Positions 45,603 to 55,110 of a stretch of DNA of 64,000 nucleotides are shown here, piece by piece; the stretch's first letter is position 1; each line of letters starts with the position of its first letter. The position numbers and the translations under genes were made by a program. The stretch is from the NCBI RefSeq assembly GCF_900580675.1, contig NZ_UTBG01000062.1, positions 62,001-126,000 on the forward strand, read 5' to 3'. The notes under the pieces are model-generated. The model saw only the letters and a program-made list of their open reading frames with translations, ran no database searches and was not told the origin of the DNA. This DNA comes from Pseudomonas viridiflava. Its GTDB lineage: Bacteria; Pseudomonadota; Gammaproteobacteria; Pseudomonadales; Pseudomonadaceae.

Positions 45603-46523
45603 TTATTGTTCTGTCAGCGTGCGTACGTGAACGCCGCTTTCGAGACGCGCCAACGCTGCGTCATCGCTGATGCCGAAGCCGATCTGCGTCACCGCCATGG
45701 CGGCAATCGCCGTGGCGCGGCGCAGGGTCTGCTCCGGCGTATCGCCGTTGAGCAAGCCGTGAAGCATCCCGGCCAGCAGCGAATCGCCGGCGCCTACGGT
45801 GCTGGCCACCGTGACCTTGGGCGGCGTGGCATGCAGCGTCGCACCCGGGCTGTACCAGCTCACGCCCGCTGCGCCGTCGGAGACCACCACATGTTCCACA
45901 CCTTGCTGATGCAACTGGCTGATTGCATCTGTGGCATGGCCCAGGGCGTCAGCCAGCTCTTCGGTATTGGGTTTGACCAGCCACGGCCCGGCCTGCAAAC
46001 CTGCGCGCAAGGCTTCACCGCTGGTGTCGAGGGCGACCTTCAAGCCGAGACTTTTCAGTTCCGCCACCAGGCTCTGAAACCACTGCGCACTGACGCCGCG
46101 CGGCAAGCTGCCTGCCACTACCACCGCGTCGAATTCAGGGCCGATGATCGCGATGAGTTTTAGCAGTTCCTTTTGCGCGTTCTCACTGACCAGCGGCCCC
46201 GGTGCATTGATGTCGGTGACCCGCCCGTCGAGTTCGGCAATCTTGATATTGCTGCGTGTTTCGCCCGGTACGCGAACGAATGCATCGCCAAACTGACGGC
46301 TGGCGATCAGCGCATCGAACGCCTCAGGGTTTGTCGCACCGAGAAAGCCGCCCACGGAAACGGTATGGCCCAGATCGGCCAGCACTTGCGCAACATTCAC
46401 GCCCTTGCCGGCAGCGTGGGTCAACAGCGTTTCGCTGCGGTTGACGGCGCCCGGTTCCAGGCGCGCCAGGCGCACCGTGAGGTCCAACGCCGGGTTCAGC
46501 GTCAGGGTCAGAATCCTTGCCAT
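45603..46523 (-). CDS. fruK: 1-phosphofructokinase
   Basis: PfkB-family sugar kinase converting fructose-1-phosphate to fructose-1,6-bisphosphate, 306 residues. It starts MARILTLTLNPALDLTV. The substrate motif GKGVNVAQVLADLG lies near 38, and the anion-hole/catalytic Asp motif VGAGDSLLAGMLHG near 248. Its ATG directly follows the fruB stop codon without a gap. Its substrate is the expected inducer for FruR. Confidence 0.97.
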   Translation of the reverse strand: MARILTLTLNPALDLTVRLARLEPGAVNRSETLLTHAAGKGVNVAQVLADLGHTVSVGGFLGATNPEAFDALIASRQFGDAFVRVPGETRSNIKIAELDGRVTDINAPGPLVSENAQKELLKLIAIIGPEFDAVVVAGSLPRGVSAQWFQSLVAELKSLGLKVALDTSGEALRAGLQAGPWLVKPNTEELADALGHATDAISQLHQQGVEHVVVSDGAAGVSWYSPGATLHATPPKVTVASTVGAGDSLLAGMLHGLLNGDTPEQTLRRATAIAAMAVTQIGFGISDDAALARLESGVHVRTLTEQ

Positions 46524-49382
46524 TTACACGGCCTCCACTAGGGCACGCACTTCGGCGGGCGAACCCACCGCGAGTGCTTTTTGCGCCAGGCCCTGGGCCT
46601 CGCTCAGACTGAATTCACGCACCCGCGCCTTCACTTCAGGAATGCTGCGGGCCGACACGCTCAACTCATCAACACCCAGGCCGATCAGCACCGGCACCGC
46701 CAGCGGGTCTGCCGCCAACTCGCCGCACACGCCGACCCATTTGCCATGAGCATGGGCGGCACGCACGGTGATGTCGATCAGTTGCAACACGGCCGGGTGC
46801 AGGCCATCGGCCTGGGCCGACAGAGTCGGGTGGCCACGGTCGATGGCCAGGGTGTACTGGGTCAGGTCATTAGTGCCGACACTGAAGAAGTCGACCTCCT
46901 TGGCCAGCACCGGCGCAAGCAAGGCCGCCGACGGGATTTCGATCATGATCCCCAGTTGCAGGTCGGCCACCGGAATTTCCAGGCGCAGGCGCTCGGTCAT
47001 GTCACGGGCGGCACGCCATTCATCCACGCTGCCGACCATGGGGAACATGATGCGCAGCGGGCGGTTGTCGGCCGAGCGCAGCAACGCGCGCAGCTGCGCT
47101 TCCATGATCTGCGGGCGTTGCAGGGTCAGGCGAATGCCGCGCACGCCGAGGAAGGGGTTTTCTTCCTCGGCGATCGGCCAGTAAGGCAGCGGTTTATCGC
47201 CGCCCACATCCAGGGTGCGCACCACCAGCGGGCGACCGCCGAGGCCGTCGAGCACGCGGCGGTATTCGGCTTCCTGGGTGGCTTCATCCGGCGCTTGCGG
47301 GTGGGCCATGAAAATCAATTCGGTGCGCAACAAACCAATGCCTTCGGCGCCCTGCTCCACCGCGCTGGCCACGCCCGCGCTTTCGCCGATATTGGCGAAC
47401 ACTTCCACGGCGTGACCGTCGCGGGTCAGGGCCGGTTCATGGCGCTGGGCCGAGGCGGCTTGCAGGCGTTGCTCGCGGGTATCGCGCTCGACGGTGGCAC
47501 GCTCCAAGGTGGCGCGGTCGGGGTCGACATGCAGGCGACCGCGCTGCCCATCCAGCAACAGTGAGGTGCCGGCGGTCAGCAACAATACAGCCGGGCCGGC
47601 GCCGACCAGCGCTGGAATCCCCAGGGCGCGGGCGACGATGGCACTGTGGGCCGTGGCGCCCCCGCGCGCGGTGAGAATACCGGCGACGCGCGCCGGGTCC
47701 AGGCGCGCCACATCGGACGGACCGACTTCGTCCATCACCAGGATGTACGGTTCACTCGGCTCCTGGGCGGTTTCGACGCCGCACAGTTGCGCCAGCACGC
47801 GGCGGCCGATGTCACGCAGGTCGGCGGCACGTTCGGCGAGCAAGGCATCCTGCAACGATTCCTGCTGCTTGGCAGCGGCTTCGATCACGCTCATCCACGC
47901 GGCTTCGGCGCTTTCGCCTTGCTTGAGGCGGGTGTCGACTTCGTCGGTGAGTTCCGGGTCGTCGAGCATTTCCTGATGCGTGATGAAAATCTCGCGGATG
48001 GCCTTGGCCTGGCTGCGCTCGATCAGGCCCTGGATATCGCGGCGCACGTCGGCCAGAGCGTCCTGCAAACGTTGACGCTCGATGGCGGAGGATTCGCCGC
48101 GCAATGGGTAATCGAATACGTGCTGAACCTGCACATGCGCGGGGCCGATGGCGATGCCGGGCGCGGCGGCGATGGCCTGGACCTGGCTGCCGGCCTGCGG
48201 CGCGCTGACCACGGGCTCGATGTCGAGGACGGCGGGCTGGGCGCTCACGGTCGGCAGCGGCTCGACCTCTTCGCCCAGGCCCTCTTCGACGGCGGCCAAC
48301 AAGGCCGGCAGCGCATCGTCGGCAATCGTCGGTTCAGCGACAAACTCCAGCACCTGGCCACGCCGGGCGCCGAGGCTCAGCAGTTTGCTCAGGCTTTTGA
48401 CCGACACGGCGCCCACCGGGCCATCGACGATGCGCACGCGGATGTCGCCATCAAAATTTTTCGCCAACTGAGCCAGGATCTTCGCCGGGCGCGCGTGCAG
48501 GCCGTGGGCGTTGGCCAGGGTGATGCGGGCGCTGGGCCAGTCCGGGGGCAGTTCGCCACCCAGCACTTCTAGCACCGCGCGGCTGCTGGTGGCGCGGCCC
48601 AATTCCTGGCCGCGACCTTCAATCAGCAAGGCGCACAGGCGTTCAAGCAGCGCTTGATGGGCTTCGCCGAGGCTGGCCAGACAGAACAGGCCGTTGAGCG
48701 GCTGGCCGAGGTAGCGCATGGGTTTGTCCGGGGTGACAAACGCCAGGCCCGGGCGCTTGACGGTCTGTTCGCTGTGCAACCACCACAGGCCATCGCCCAG
48801 GGGCAGTGCATCGACCTGTTGCAGCACGGCGGCGAAACCATTGCTCACACAATCGGCCTGCCGCAACAGGCGTGCGCCACGCCATACCAGTTCTTCGAAA
48901 TCGTCGGCAGACACGCCCAGGCTGATCATCTGCGCGTCCAGGGCCAATTCCTGCGGCGCGCCTTGCAACAATTTCAGCAAGGCTTCGGCGGAACCGGCAC
49001 GGCGCAGCGCCTGGCCCAGGTCGGTTTCACCGAGGGCGCGGGTCAGCAGTTGCAAAAGGCGCAGGTGTTCATCGGATTTGGCGGCAATGCCAATCGCCAG
49101 GTAGACGATCTGGCCGTCGCCCCAGTCCACCCCTTCGGGGAACTGCAGCAGGCGCACGCCGGTGGAAAACACCTGGTCGCGGGTTTCGGGGGTGCCGTGG
49201 GGGATGGCAATACCTTGGCCAAGAAAGGTCGAGCCCTGGGCTTCACGCGCCTGCAAGCCGCTGAGGTAACCCTCGGCAACCAGGCCGTCGGCCACCAGTG
49301 TGTCAGCGAGCAGGTGCAGGGCGGCAGATTTGTCCACAGCCGTCTGGCCCATGGAAATCTGCTCTACAGTGAGCTCAAGCAT
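46524..49382 (-). CDS. fruB: Fructose PTS multiphosphoryl transfer protein (IIA-HPr-EI)
   Basis: Cytoplasmic fusion of three PTS parts, 952 residues. IIA-Fru (~1-145) has phospho-His H62 in GIAIPHGTPE. HPr (~285-370) has its His in NAHGLHARPAK. Enzyme I (~400-950) has its His in GGATAHSAIVARALGIPA, the PEP-binding LRTELIFM region, and GVCGELAADPLAVPVLIGLG near the end. It passes phosphate from PEP to FruA without the general PTS, which Pseudomonas lacks for sugars. First gene of the operon, divergent from fruR, with a hairpin against its Shine-Dalgarno. Confidence 0.97.
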   Translation of the reverse strand: MLELTVEQISMGQTAVDKSAALHLLADTLVADGLVAEGYLSGLQAREAQGSTFLGQGIAIPHGTPETRDQVFSTGVRLLQFPEGVDWGDGQIVYLAIGIAAKSDEHLRLLQLLTRALGETDLGQALRRAGSAEALLKLLQGAPQELALDAQMISLGVSADDFEELVWRGARLLRQADCVSNGFAAVLQQVDALPLGDGLWWLHSEQTVKRPGLAFVTPDKPMRYLGQPLNGLFCLASLGEAHQALLERLCALLIEGRGQELGRATSSRAVLEVLGGELPPDWPSARITLANAHGLHARPAKILAQLAKNFDGDIRVRIVDGPVGAVSVKSLSKLLSLGARRGQVLEFVAEPTIADDALPALLAAVEEGLGEEVEPLPTVSAQPAVLDIEPVVSAPQAGSQVQAIAAAPGIAIGPAHVQVQHVFDYPLRGESSAIERQRLQDALADVRRDIQGLIERSQAKAIREIFITHQEMLDDPELTDEVDTRLKQGESAEAAWMSVIEAAAKQQESLQDALLAERAADLRDIGRRVLAQLCGVETAQEPSEPYILVMDEVGPSDVARLDPARVAGILTARGGATAHSAIVARALGIPALVGAGPAVLLLTAGTSLLLDGQRGRLHVDPDRATLERATVERDTREQRLQAASAQRHEPALTRDGHAVEVFANIGESAGVASAVEQGAEGIGLLRTELIFMAHPQAPDEATQEAEYRRVLDGLGGRPLVVRTLDVGGDKPLPYWPIAEEENPFLGVRGIRLTLQRPQIMEAQLRALLRSADNRPLRIMFPMVGSVDEWRAARDMTERLRLEIPVADLQLGIMIEIPSAALLAPVLAKEVDFFSVGTNDLTQYTLAIDRGHPTLSAQADGLHPAVLQLIDITVRAAHAHGKWVGVCGELAADPLAVPVLIGLGVDELSVSARSIPEVKARVREFSLSEAQGLAQKALAVGSPAEVRALVEAV

Positions 49383-49396
49383 GCCGTTCTCCTAGT

Positions 49397-49415
49397 TAGT
49401 GCGGTGGCCGCACTA
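49397..49415 (-). promoter_or_regulatory. Hairpin just upstream of the fruB ribosome binding site
   Basis: TAGTGCGG-TGG-CCGCACTA, a perfect 8-base stem ending 6 bases from the AGGAG of fruB. It could affect translation start or protect the 5' end. Confidence 0.5.
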
Positions 49416-49519
49416 GGTATTGTTTTGAATAAAACAGTGTAATGGTGTTCCGCAATGACAGACTGAGTAGTCAATTGGCAGTAGGCACTCAGTCGCGAAC
49501 GTCGTAAAAATACGCTGGC

Positions 49520-49531
49520 TGAAACGTTTAA
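49520..49531. promoter_or_regulatory. FruR (Cra) operator
   Basis: TGAAACGTTTAA, on the other strand TTAAACGTTTCA, is identical to the operator I recall for P. putida Cra/FruR at PfruB. It sits in the 294-base fruB-fruR gap, about 146 bases from fruR and 138 from fruB. The rest of the gap contains GCGTTAATTACGC (49555-49567, near-palindromic) and no gene. Confidence 0.75.
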
Positions 49532-49676
49532 TCTAGAATTTATGGCAGATTACGCGTTAATTACGCATCCTTGAAGGACCACTCGGCACTTGAGCCAGGA
49601 CATTGGTCGTATGCATTAATCGGTTACGATTGGACAAAGTGTCGGGGCAAGCTCCAAAAAACAAGGAAATCCCGGA

Positions 49677-50672
49677 TTGAAACTCAGTGATATCGCGCGT
49701 CTTGCCGGTGTGTCCGTGACCACCGCCAGCTACGTCATCAATGGCAAGGCCGAGCAACAACGGATCAGCAGCGCAACCGTCGAACGGGTGCGTGCCGTGG
49801 TTGAAGCCCATGGCTTTACCCCCAACCCACAAGCGGCCGGGCTGCGCAGCCGGCACACGCGCACCTTGGGCTTTATCCTGCCGGACCTGGAAAACCCCAG
49901 TTACGCACGTATCGCCAAGTTACTCGAGCAAGGTGCACGAGCGCGTGGCTATCAGTTGCTGATCGCCAGCTCCGACGATGAAGCCGTCAGCGAGCGCCAG
50001 CTGTTGCAACTGTTCCGCGCCCGCCGCTGCGATGCGCTGTTTGTCGCCAGCTGCCTCCCGGCCAGCGATGACAGTTACCGCGAACTGCAAGCCAAAGGCC
50101 TGCCGGTGATTGCGATTGACCGGGTGATGGAGCCCGGCCAGTTCTGCTCGGTGGTCAGCGATGACCGCCAGGCCTGCCAGCAACTGACCAGCAGCCTGCT
50201 GCAGCCGCTGCCCAAGCAGATCGTGCTGATCGGCGCGCGTCCCGAACTGAGCATCAGCCAGGAGCGCGCGGCAGGTTTTCGCGAAGCGCTGCACGGCTTC
50301 ACCGGCGAGGTGCTGGTGGAACACGGCGAAGCGTTCAGCCGCGACTGTGGCCGACTGTTGATGGAGCAATTACTGCAACGCCTGGGGCATTTGCCCGACG
50401 CGCTGGTGACCACGTCCTACGTGCTGCTGCAAGGCGTGTTCGACGCGCTGCATGACTTCCCGCTGAAGTCGCGACCGCTGCGCCTGGGCACCTTTGGCGA
50501 TACCCAGTTGCTGGACTTCCTGCCGCTGCCGGTCAACGCCATGGCCCAGCAACATCAGCTGATCGCCGACACCGCTTTGCGCCTGGCCCTGGCGGCCATC
50601 GAAGAAGAACACTACCAACCCGGCGTGCACGCCATCGGCCGCACGTTCAAGCAGCGCATTCACGAGGCTTGA
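49677..50672 (+). CDS. fruR: Fructose repressor FruR (Cra), LacI family
   Basis: LacI/GalR regulator, 331 residues. The N-terminal HTH is KLSDIARLAGVSVTTASYVI with hinge helix NPQAAGLRSRHTRTLGFILP; the periplasmic-binding-like effector domain covers ~60-331. TTG start preceded by AAGGAAA, in line with homologues that begin MKLSDIARLAG. Expected to repress fruBKA and release on fructose-1-phosphate. Divergent from the operon, with the operator in between. Its stop overlaps the start region of the next gene. Confidence 0.95.
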   Translation: MKLSDIARLAGVSVTTASYVINGKAEQQRISSATVERVRAVVEAHGFTPNPQAAGLRSRHTRTLGFILPDLENPSYARIAKLLEQGARARGYQLLIASSDDEAVSERQLLQLFRARRCDALFVASCLPASDDSYRELQAKGLPVIAIDRVMEPGQFCSVVSDDRQACQQLTSSLLQPLPKQIVLIGARPELSISQERAAGFREALHGFTGEVLVEHGEAFSRDCGRLLMEQLLQRLGHLPDALVTTSYVLLQGVFDALHDFPLKSRPLRLGTFGDTQLLDFLPLPVNAMAQQHQLIADTALRLALAAIEEEHYQPGVHAIGRTFKQRIHEA

Positions 50673-50674
50673 GC

Positions 50675-51451
50675 GTGGAGCTGATCGACACCCACACCCA
50701 CCTGGACTTCCCGGACTTCGACAGCGATCGCCGGGAAGTCCTCGCCCACAGCCGTGAATTGGGCGTCAGCCGCATGGTGGTGTTGGGGGTGTATCAGCAG
50801 AATTGGCAGCGCGTGTGGGATCTGGTGCAAGCGGATGAAGGACTGTTCGCCGCTTTCGGCCTGCATCCGGTCTATCTCGAAGACCACCGCCCCGCCGACC
50901 TGATCGAACTGGGCGACTGGTTGACCCGCCTGCACGGCCATCGGCAAGTGTGCGCGGTTGGCGAGATCGGCCTGGATTACTTCATCGAAACGCTGGACCG
51001 TGACCGCCAGCAACCGCTGTTCGAAGCCCAGCTCAAGCTGGCGGTGGATTTCCAGTTGCCGGCGCTGCTGCACGTACGCCGCAGCCACGCGGCAGTCATC
51101 GCCACCCTCAAGCGCATCCGACTGCCACGCGGTGGGATCATCCATGCGTTTGCCGGGAGCCGTGAAGAAGCCCGCGAATACATCAAGCTTGGCTTCAAGC
51201 TCGGCCTGGGCGGCGCCGCGACCTGGCCGCAGGCCCTGCGCATGCACAAGGTGCTGGCGCAATTGCCGCTGGACGCGGTGGTGCTGGAAACCGATTCACC
51301 GGACATGGCGCCCGCCATGTACCCCGGCCAGCGCAATAGCCCGCAACACCTGCCGGATATCTGCACCGCCCTGGCCGAATGCATGGGCATCAGCCCGCTG
51401 GCGCTGGCGGAGGCGAGCACGCGCAATGCGTGCGAGCTGTTCAACTGGTAG
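50675..51451 (+). CDS. TatD-family metal-dependent hydrolase (DNase)
   Basis: TIM-barrel metal hydrolase, 258 residues. Metal ligands are in DTHTHLDF (residues 5-12), VGEIGLDY near 96, HVRRSH near 130, HAFAGS near 155 and ETDSPDMAP near 205. TatD proteins are 3'-5' exonucleases or DNases; this branch is often called YjjV/TatD. GTG 50675 with GAGG upstream; a TTG two codons earlier overlaps the fruR stop. It is probably on the fruR transcript, but no fructose link is evident. Confidence 0.92.
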   Translation: MELIDTHTHLDFPDFDSDRREVLAHSRELGVSRMVVLGVYQQNWQRVWDLVQADEGLFAAFGLHPVYLEDHRPADLIELGDWLTRLHGHRQVCAVGEIGLDYFIETLDRDRQQPLFEAQLKLAVDFQLPALLHVRRSHAAVIATLKRIRLPRGGIIHAFAGSREEAREYIKLGFKLGLGGAATWPQALRMHKVLAQLPLDAVVLETDSPDMAPAMYPGQRNSPQHLPDICTALAECMGISPLALAEASTRNACELFNW

Positions 51452-51469
51452 CCGCGGGACAGCCCCTCT

Positions 51470-53500
51470 TTATACCCGAAACGCGCCGATCAGCTGCTTC
51501 AACTCGATCACCTGCGTCGACAGCACACGGCTCGCGGCTTCGGTCTGGTGCGCGCCCTCGGCCGCATGTTCCCCGGCGCGGTTGATGGCGACAATGTTCT
51601 GGTCGATATCGTGGGCGACGGCGGTCTGCTGCTCCACGGCAGCGGCGATCTGCTGGTTCTGATCGACGATCATGCCTACGGCTCCGAGGATATTTTCCAG
51701 GGCCTGCTGGACTTTTTCCGACTGCCCGACCGTACCATTCGCCATCTCATGGCTGCTGCCCATGGCCTTCACTGCCGCCGCTACACCCGTGTGCAAGCGG
51801 CTGATCATCTGTTCGATTTCCTCAGTCGAGTGCTGGGTGCGCCGGGCCAGGGTGCGCACCTCGTCGGCGACTACCGCAAAGCCGCGCCCCTGCTCACCGG
51901 CGCGTGCGGCTTCGATGGCGGCATTGAGTGCCAGCAAGTTGGTTTGCTCGGCGATGCTCTTGATCACTTCCAGCACGCTGCTGATGGACTGGCTGTCGCT
52001 GGCCAATTGGTTGATGACCCGCACCGACTGGTCGATCTCCGAGGCCAGCTTCGCGATGCTGCCCTGCTGGGATTGCACGAGGCCACGGCCGCTGACGGTT
52101 TCGTCGTTGACGCTGTGGGCGCTGCTCACGGCCGCCGCAGCACTGCGCGCGACTTCCTGGGCGGTGGACGACATTTGGTTCATCGCCGTCGCCACCTGCT
52201 CGATCTGGCTGCGCTGGTCGCTGACGGCCTGGTTGCTCTTGGCCGAGACGCTTTCCACCTGGCCGGCCTGGAGCTCGACCTGGCTGACGGTGTGCCCGAC
52301 GCGCTCGATCAAGTCATGGATCTTCGCCACAGTGCCGTTGAACACCAGGCCCAGATCGCCCAACTCATCACGGCTTTGGGCGACGAAGGTGACTGTCATG
52401 TCGCCGGCGGCCACCTTGTCCATCATCGAACCCAGGCGCCGCAACGTGGTGCGCGTCGACGCATAAAAACCGGCGTAGAGATAGAAGATCAGCAAAAACA
52501 CGGCGCTCAGGGCCGAGACCAGCACCACCATGTGCGTGCGGTTCTGCGCCAGGCGCTGTTCCAACTGTTGCCCGAGAAAGGTCAGGGTAGCGCCATCGAG
52601 CTGGTAGGTCTGGTCCATCAACTGGCTGACCTTGTCGTAAAACTCCTGCCAGGGCGCGTCAAGGGTTTCAGCCATCACCACCTGTTCTTCGAACAACTCG
52701 CTGCCTTGCTTGAGGCTGGCGTTACTCGCCTTGGCCAAACCGTCGAGCGCGGTGTGCGCGGCGTTACTCGCACCCAAGGCGTCCTGCAACTTCAGCGCGT
52801 ATTCGGCCTGGAGTTTTTCCAACTGCTGCAGCAACTCGTCAAAGCGCGTACTGGAGGATGAATTGAGAAACCCCTGACCCAGGGAATACGCGCCCATCGC
52901 CCGGCCTTCGCCCAGGGTTTGAGTGACTTGCGGGGTAACGCTGGTGATCAGTTCGCTGAGTTGGCGCAAGTCACTTTGCGGGTCGCGGCTCAGCCCGGAC
53001 TGGCTGGCGATGATCTGGCTGAGCATCTGCGCCTTGTTCAGCAACTTGCCGATCAGCGCGCTTTTGCTCAACAGTGATGTTTCCTGTTGCTGGGCCTTGA
53101 AGGCAGCCACCAACTCGTCGCGCTTGCCCTCGAAGGCGGCGATTTGTTCAGGCTCGGTGGTCATGGCCTCAAGGCTTTGAAGGCGGCCCAGCACGCTGGC
53201 TTCCAGGGCACTGATCTTGCCCTCCAGGTCACCCGCCTTGCCGGCCTGGCCGAGGGTTGCGTTGATTTGCACCTGGTTGTTGAGGGTTTCCAGGTCGCGG
53301 CGCAGCGCCAGGCTGTTGCCGAGTAGGTCGAGGCTTTGCAATTCGATGCGCGTGCCCTGGAATTCGCGCCACGAATCGCGCACCAGGTAATAGTTGGTCG
53401 CCAGCATCGGCAGCAGGAACAGCACGCTGATCAGGCTGAACTTCATGCCGAAACTCAGACGGTTCATCAACGCGACGGCGGGATAGAGCAAGCTCTTCAC
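51470..53500 (-). CDS. Methyl-accepting chemotaxis protein
   Basis: Inner-membrane chemoreceptor, 676 residues. TM1 ~20-40, a large all-helical periplasmic sensor ~41-320, TM2 ~322-345, HAMP ~346-400, then the signalling domain with the hairpin tip EQTNLLALNAAIEAARAGEQ (~520-540). The sensor has two long helical modules, possibly NIT-like (PF08376), but I could not confirm that by eye. Ligand unknown. GTG start with GGAAGGGAG upstream. The neighbouring gene order (receptor, ampE, ampD) is the same as in P. aeruginosa PA4520-PA4522 by memory. Confidence 0.93.
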   Translation of the reverse strand: MKSLLYPAVALMNRLSFGMKFSLISVLFLLPMLATNYYLVRDSWREFQGTRIELQSLDLLGNSLALRRDLETLNNQVQINATLGQAGKAGDLEGKISALEASVLGRLQSLEAMTTEPEQIAAFEGKRDELVAAFKAQQQETSLLSKSALIGKLLNKAQMLSQIIASQSGLSRDPQSDLRQLSELITSVTPQVTQTLGEGRAMGAYSLGQGFLNSSSSTRFDELLQQLEKLQAEYALKLQDALGASNAAHTALDGLAKASNASLKQGSELFEEQVVMAETLDAPWQEFYDKVSQLMDQTYQLDGATLTFLGQQLEQRLAQNRTHMVVLVSALSAVFLLIFYLYAGFYASTRTTLRRLGSMMDKVAAGDMTVTFVAQSRDELGDLGLVFNGTVAKIHDLIERVGHTVSQVELQAGQVESVSAKSNQAVSDQRSQIEQVATAMNQMSSTAQEVARSAAAAVSSAHSVNDETVSGRGLVQSQQGSIAKLASEIDQSVRVINQLASDSQSISSVLEVIKSIAEQTNLLALNAAIEAARAGEQGRGFAVVADEVRTLARRTQHSTEEIEQMISRLHTGVAAAVKAMGSSHEMANGTVGQSEKVQQALENILGAVGMIVDQNQQIAAAVEQQTAVAHDIDQNIVAINRAGEHAAEGAHQTEAASRVLSTQVIELKQLIGAFRV

Positions 53501-53652
53501 AGGTGAACTCCCTTCCTATTATTTTTATTTGAGGCGCAGGGCGGCGGCAGAAAGCCACTATTTAGCGCTCTGTGTATATAGCTCAAATTCGAAGGGAGTT
53601 TTGTAACTTAAGGTTAACGGCAGAGGCGACGGGCTCGCCCCTGCCGCAGGGT

Positions 53653-54489
53653 TCAGGGCAACACGGTCCAGATAGCAAACCCGGCGTACCACAGCACGGC
53701 GGCGCGCAGCAGCAATTCCCACAAACGGTCCAGGCTGTTGATGCCGTCGGCGCCGACCACCGGTGGCGGGATTTCTGCGGCCGCCAGGCCGACTTTGTCC
53801 ATCAACTGCTCGGCGCTGATCTCCCAGCTCAACAGCTCGTGCAACATCACGCGGCTGACCGCGACAAAGTTGCCCACCAGGGCAAAGCTGGCCGCCAGCA
53901 GGCGTACCGGCAGCCAGTCGAAAGCATGCCGCAACTGCCCCGCACGTTCGGCCACCAGCGGGTTGTTGCTGTGTTCACTGGCCAGCGCCAGCAGGCGATA
54001 CGCCAGGGCGGCGACCGGTCCCAACAGGAAGTACCAGAAAATCACCGCGAAGAAGCTCTGGTACGCCTGCCACAACAGATGGCCTTGCACGCGTTCGAGC
54101 AGTTGCTCGCCACTCTCGGCGCTCAAGTTCAAATCGCGTTCGGCCACGTGCTCGGCGGCTTGCAGGTCGCCACGACGCCAGGCATCGCGAAACGGGCCGA
54201 GCCCGCCCAGCAAATCCCCACGGCCCAGGCTGTAGATCACCACCAGCAGGTGCACCGGCAGCGCCAGCAAGCCGTAGGCAACCGGCTGCAACACCAGCAA
54301 CAACAGCGCCAGCAATGCCACCGGCAACAACACCAGCACTGTCAGAATCAGCCAGGGCCGCTTGCCCATGCGCGGGCTTGATTCCAGCTTGGCCAGTTCA
54401 CGCAGCCAGCCACCATCGCGCTGCAACCGCCGGCGCAGGGCCGAGAATTTCTCGATCCACACGGCCAGCACCAACACCAGAAAACTCAT
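53653..54489 (-). CDS. ampE: Regulatory signalling modulator protein AmpE
   Basis: Inner-membrane protein of the ampDE operon, 278 residues, with about four helices (two at ~48-88, one at ~145-170, one at the C-terminus). It begins MSFLVLVLAVWIEKFSALRR, typical for AmpE/CobD-like proteins. It is linked with AmpD to beta-lactamase control and cell-wall recycling, though its own action is unclear. ATG 54489 overlaps the ampD stop by 4 bases, so the two are coupled. Confidence 0.92.
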   Translation of the reverse strand: MSFLVLVLAVWIEKFSALRRRLQRDGGWLRELAKLESSPRMGKRPWLILTVLVLLPVALLALLLLVLQPVAYGLLALPVHLLVVIYSLGRGDLLGGLGPFRDAWRRGDLQAAEHVAERDLNLSAESGEQLLERVQGHLLWQAYQSFFAVIFWYFLLGPVAALAYRLLALASEHSNNPLVAERAGQLRHAFDWLPVRLLAASFALVGNFVAVSRVMLHELLSWEISAEQLMDKVGLAAAEIPPPVVGADGINSLDRLWELLLRAAVLWYAGFAIWTVLP

Positions 54490-55049
54490 TGTGCGTGTCC
54501 TCCATCCTGCAGGGCGCCGCGAAAGCGCGTCCAATCAAAAGCCGGGCCGGGATCGGTCTTGCGCCCCGGGGCAATATCGCTGTGACCACAGATACGCTGT
54601 GGGGTGATGCCTGGGTAGGCTGCCAGCAACTGGCGGGTCAGGTCGATCAGCGACGCATATTGAGCGTCGGTGAATGGCAGGTCATCCGTGCCTTCCAGCT
54701 CTATACCCAAGGAAAAGTCATTGCAGGTTTCGCGCCCTTCGAAGCACGAGACCCCGGCATGCCAGGCACGATCAATACAGGACACAAACTGCGTCACTGC
54801 GCCGTCGCGCTCAATCAGAAAATGCGCGGACACCCGTAGGTCTGCAATCCCTTCAAAGTAGGGATGTTCCGTGACATCCAGGCGATTCTGGAAAAACTCC
54901 TGCACTTTGCCGGTGGCGAACTGCGCCGGTGGCAGGCTGATGTTGTGCACCACCAACAGAGAGATTTCGCCTGCGGGGCGCTCGTTGAAGTTGGGTGAAG
55001 GGCAATGACGAATGCCCTGGCACCAACCGCTGATGGGGTCCAACTGCAT
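54486..55049 (-). CDS. ampD: 1,6-anhydro-N-acetylmuramyl-L-alanine amidase AmpD
   Basis: Cytoplasmic zinc amidase that removes peptide from anhydro-muropeptides; its loss derepresses ampC. 187 residues. Zinc ligands by alignment with known AmpD: H35 (LVVHNISLP), H156 (GHSDIAPGRK) and D166. K164 and E117 (GIELEG) are the catalytic pair, so it should be active. The frame is open far upstream, inside the DUF1631 gene's opposite-frame shadow; MQLDPISGW at 55049 is the family start. Confidence 0.96.
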   Translation of the reverse strand: MQLDPISGWCQGIRHCPSPNFNERPAGEISLLVVHNISLPPAQFATGKVQEFFQNRLDVTEHPYFEGIADLRVSAHFLIERDGAVTQFVSCIDRAWHAGVSCFEGRETCNDFSLGIELEGTDDLPFTDAQYASLIDLTRQLLAAYPGITPQRICGHSDIAPGRKTDPGPAFDWTRFRGALQDGGHAQ

Positions 55050-55110
55050 ACAGGTTCCTTGAACGAGACGAAGTGTTACCAGTATGCCGCGTTCGCACCT
55101 GTGGTTGCGA

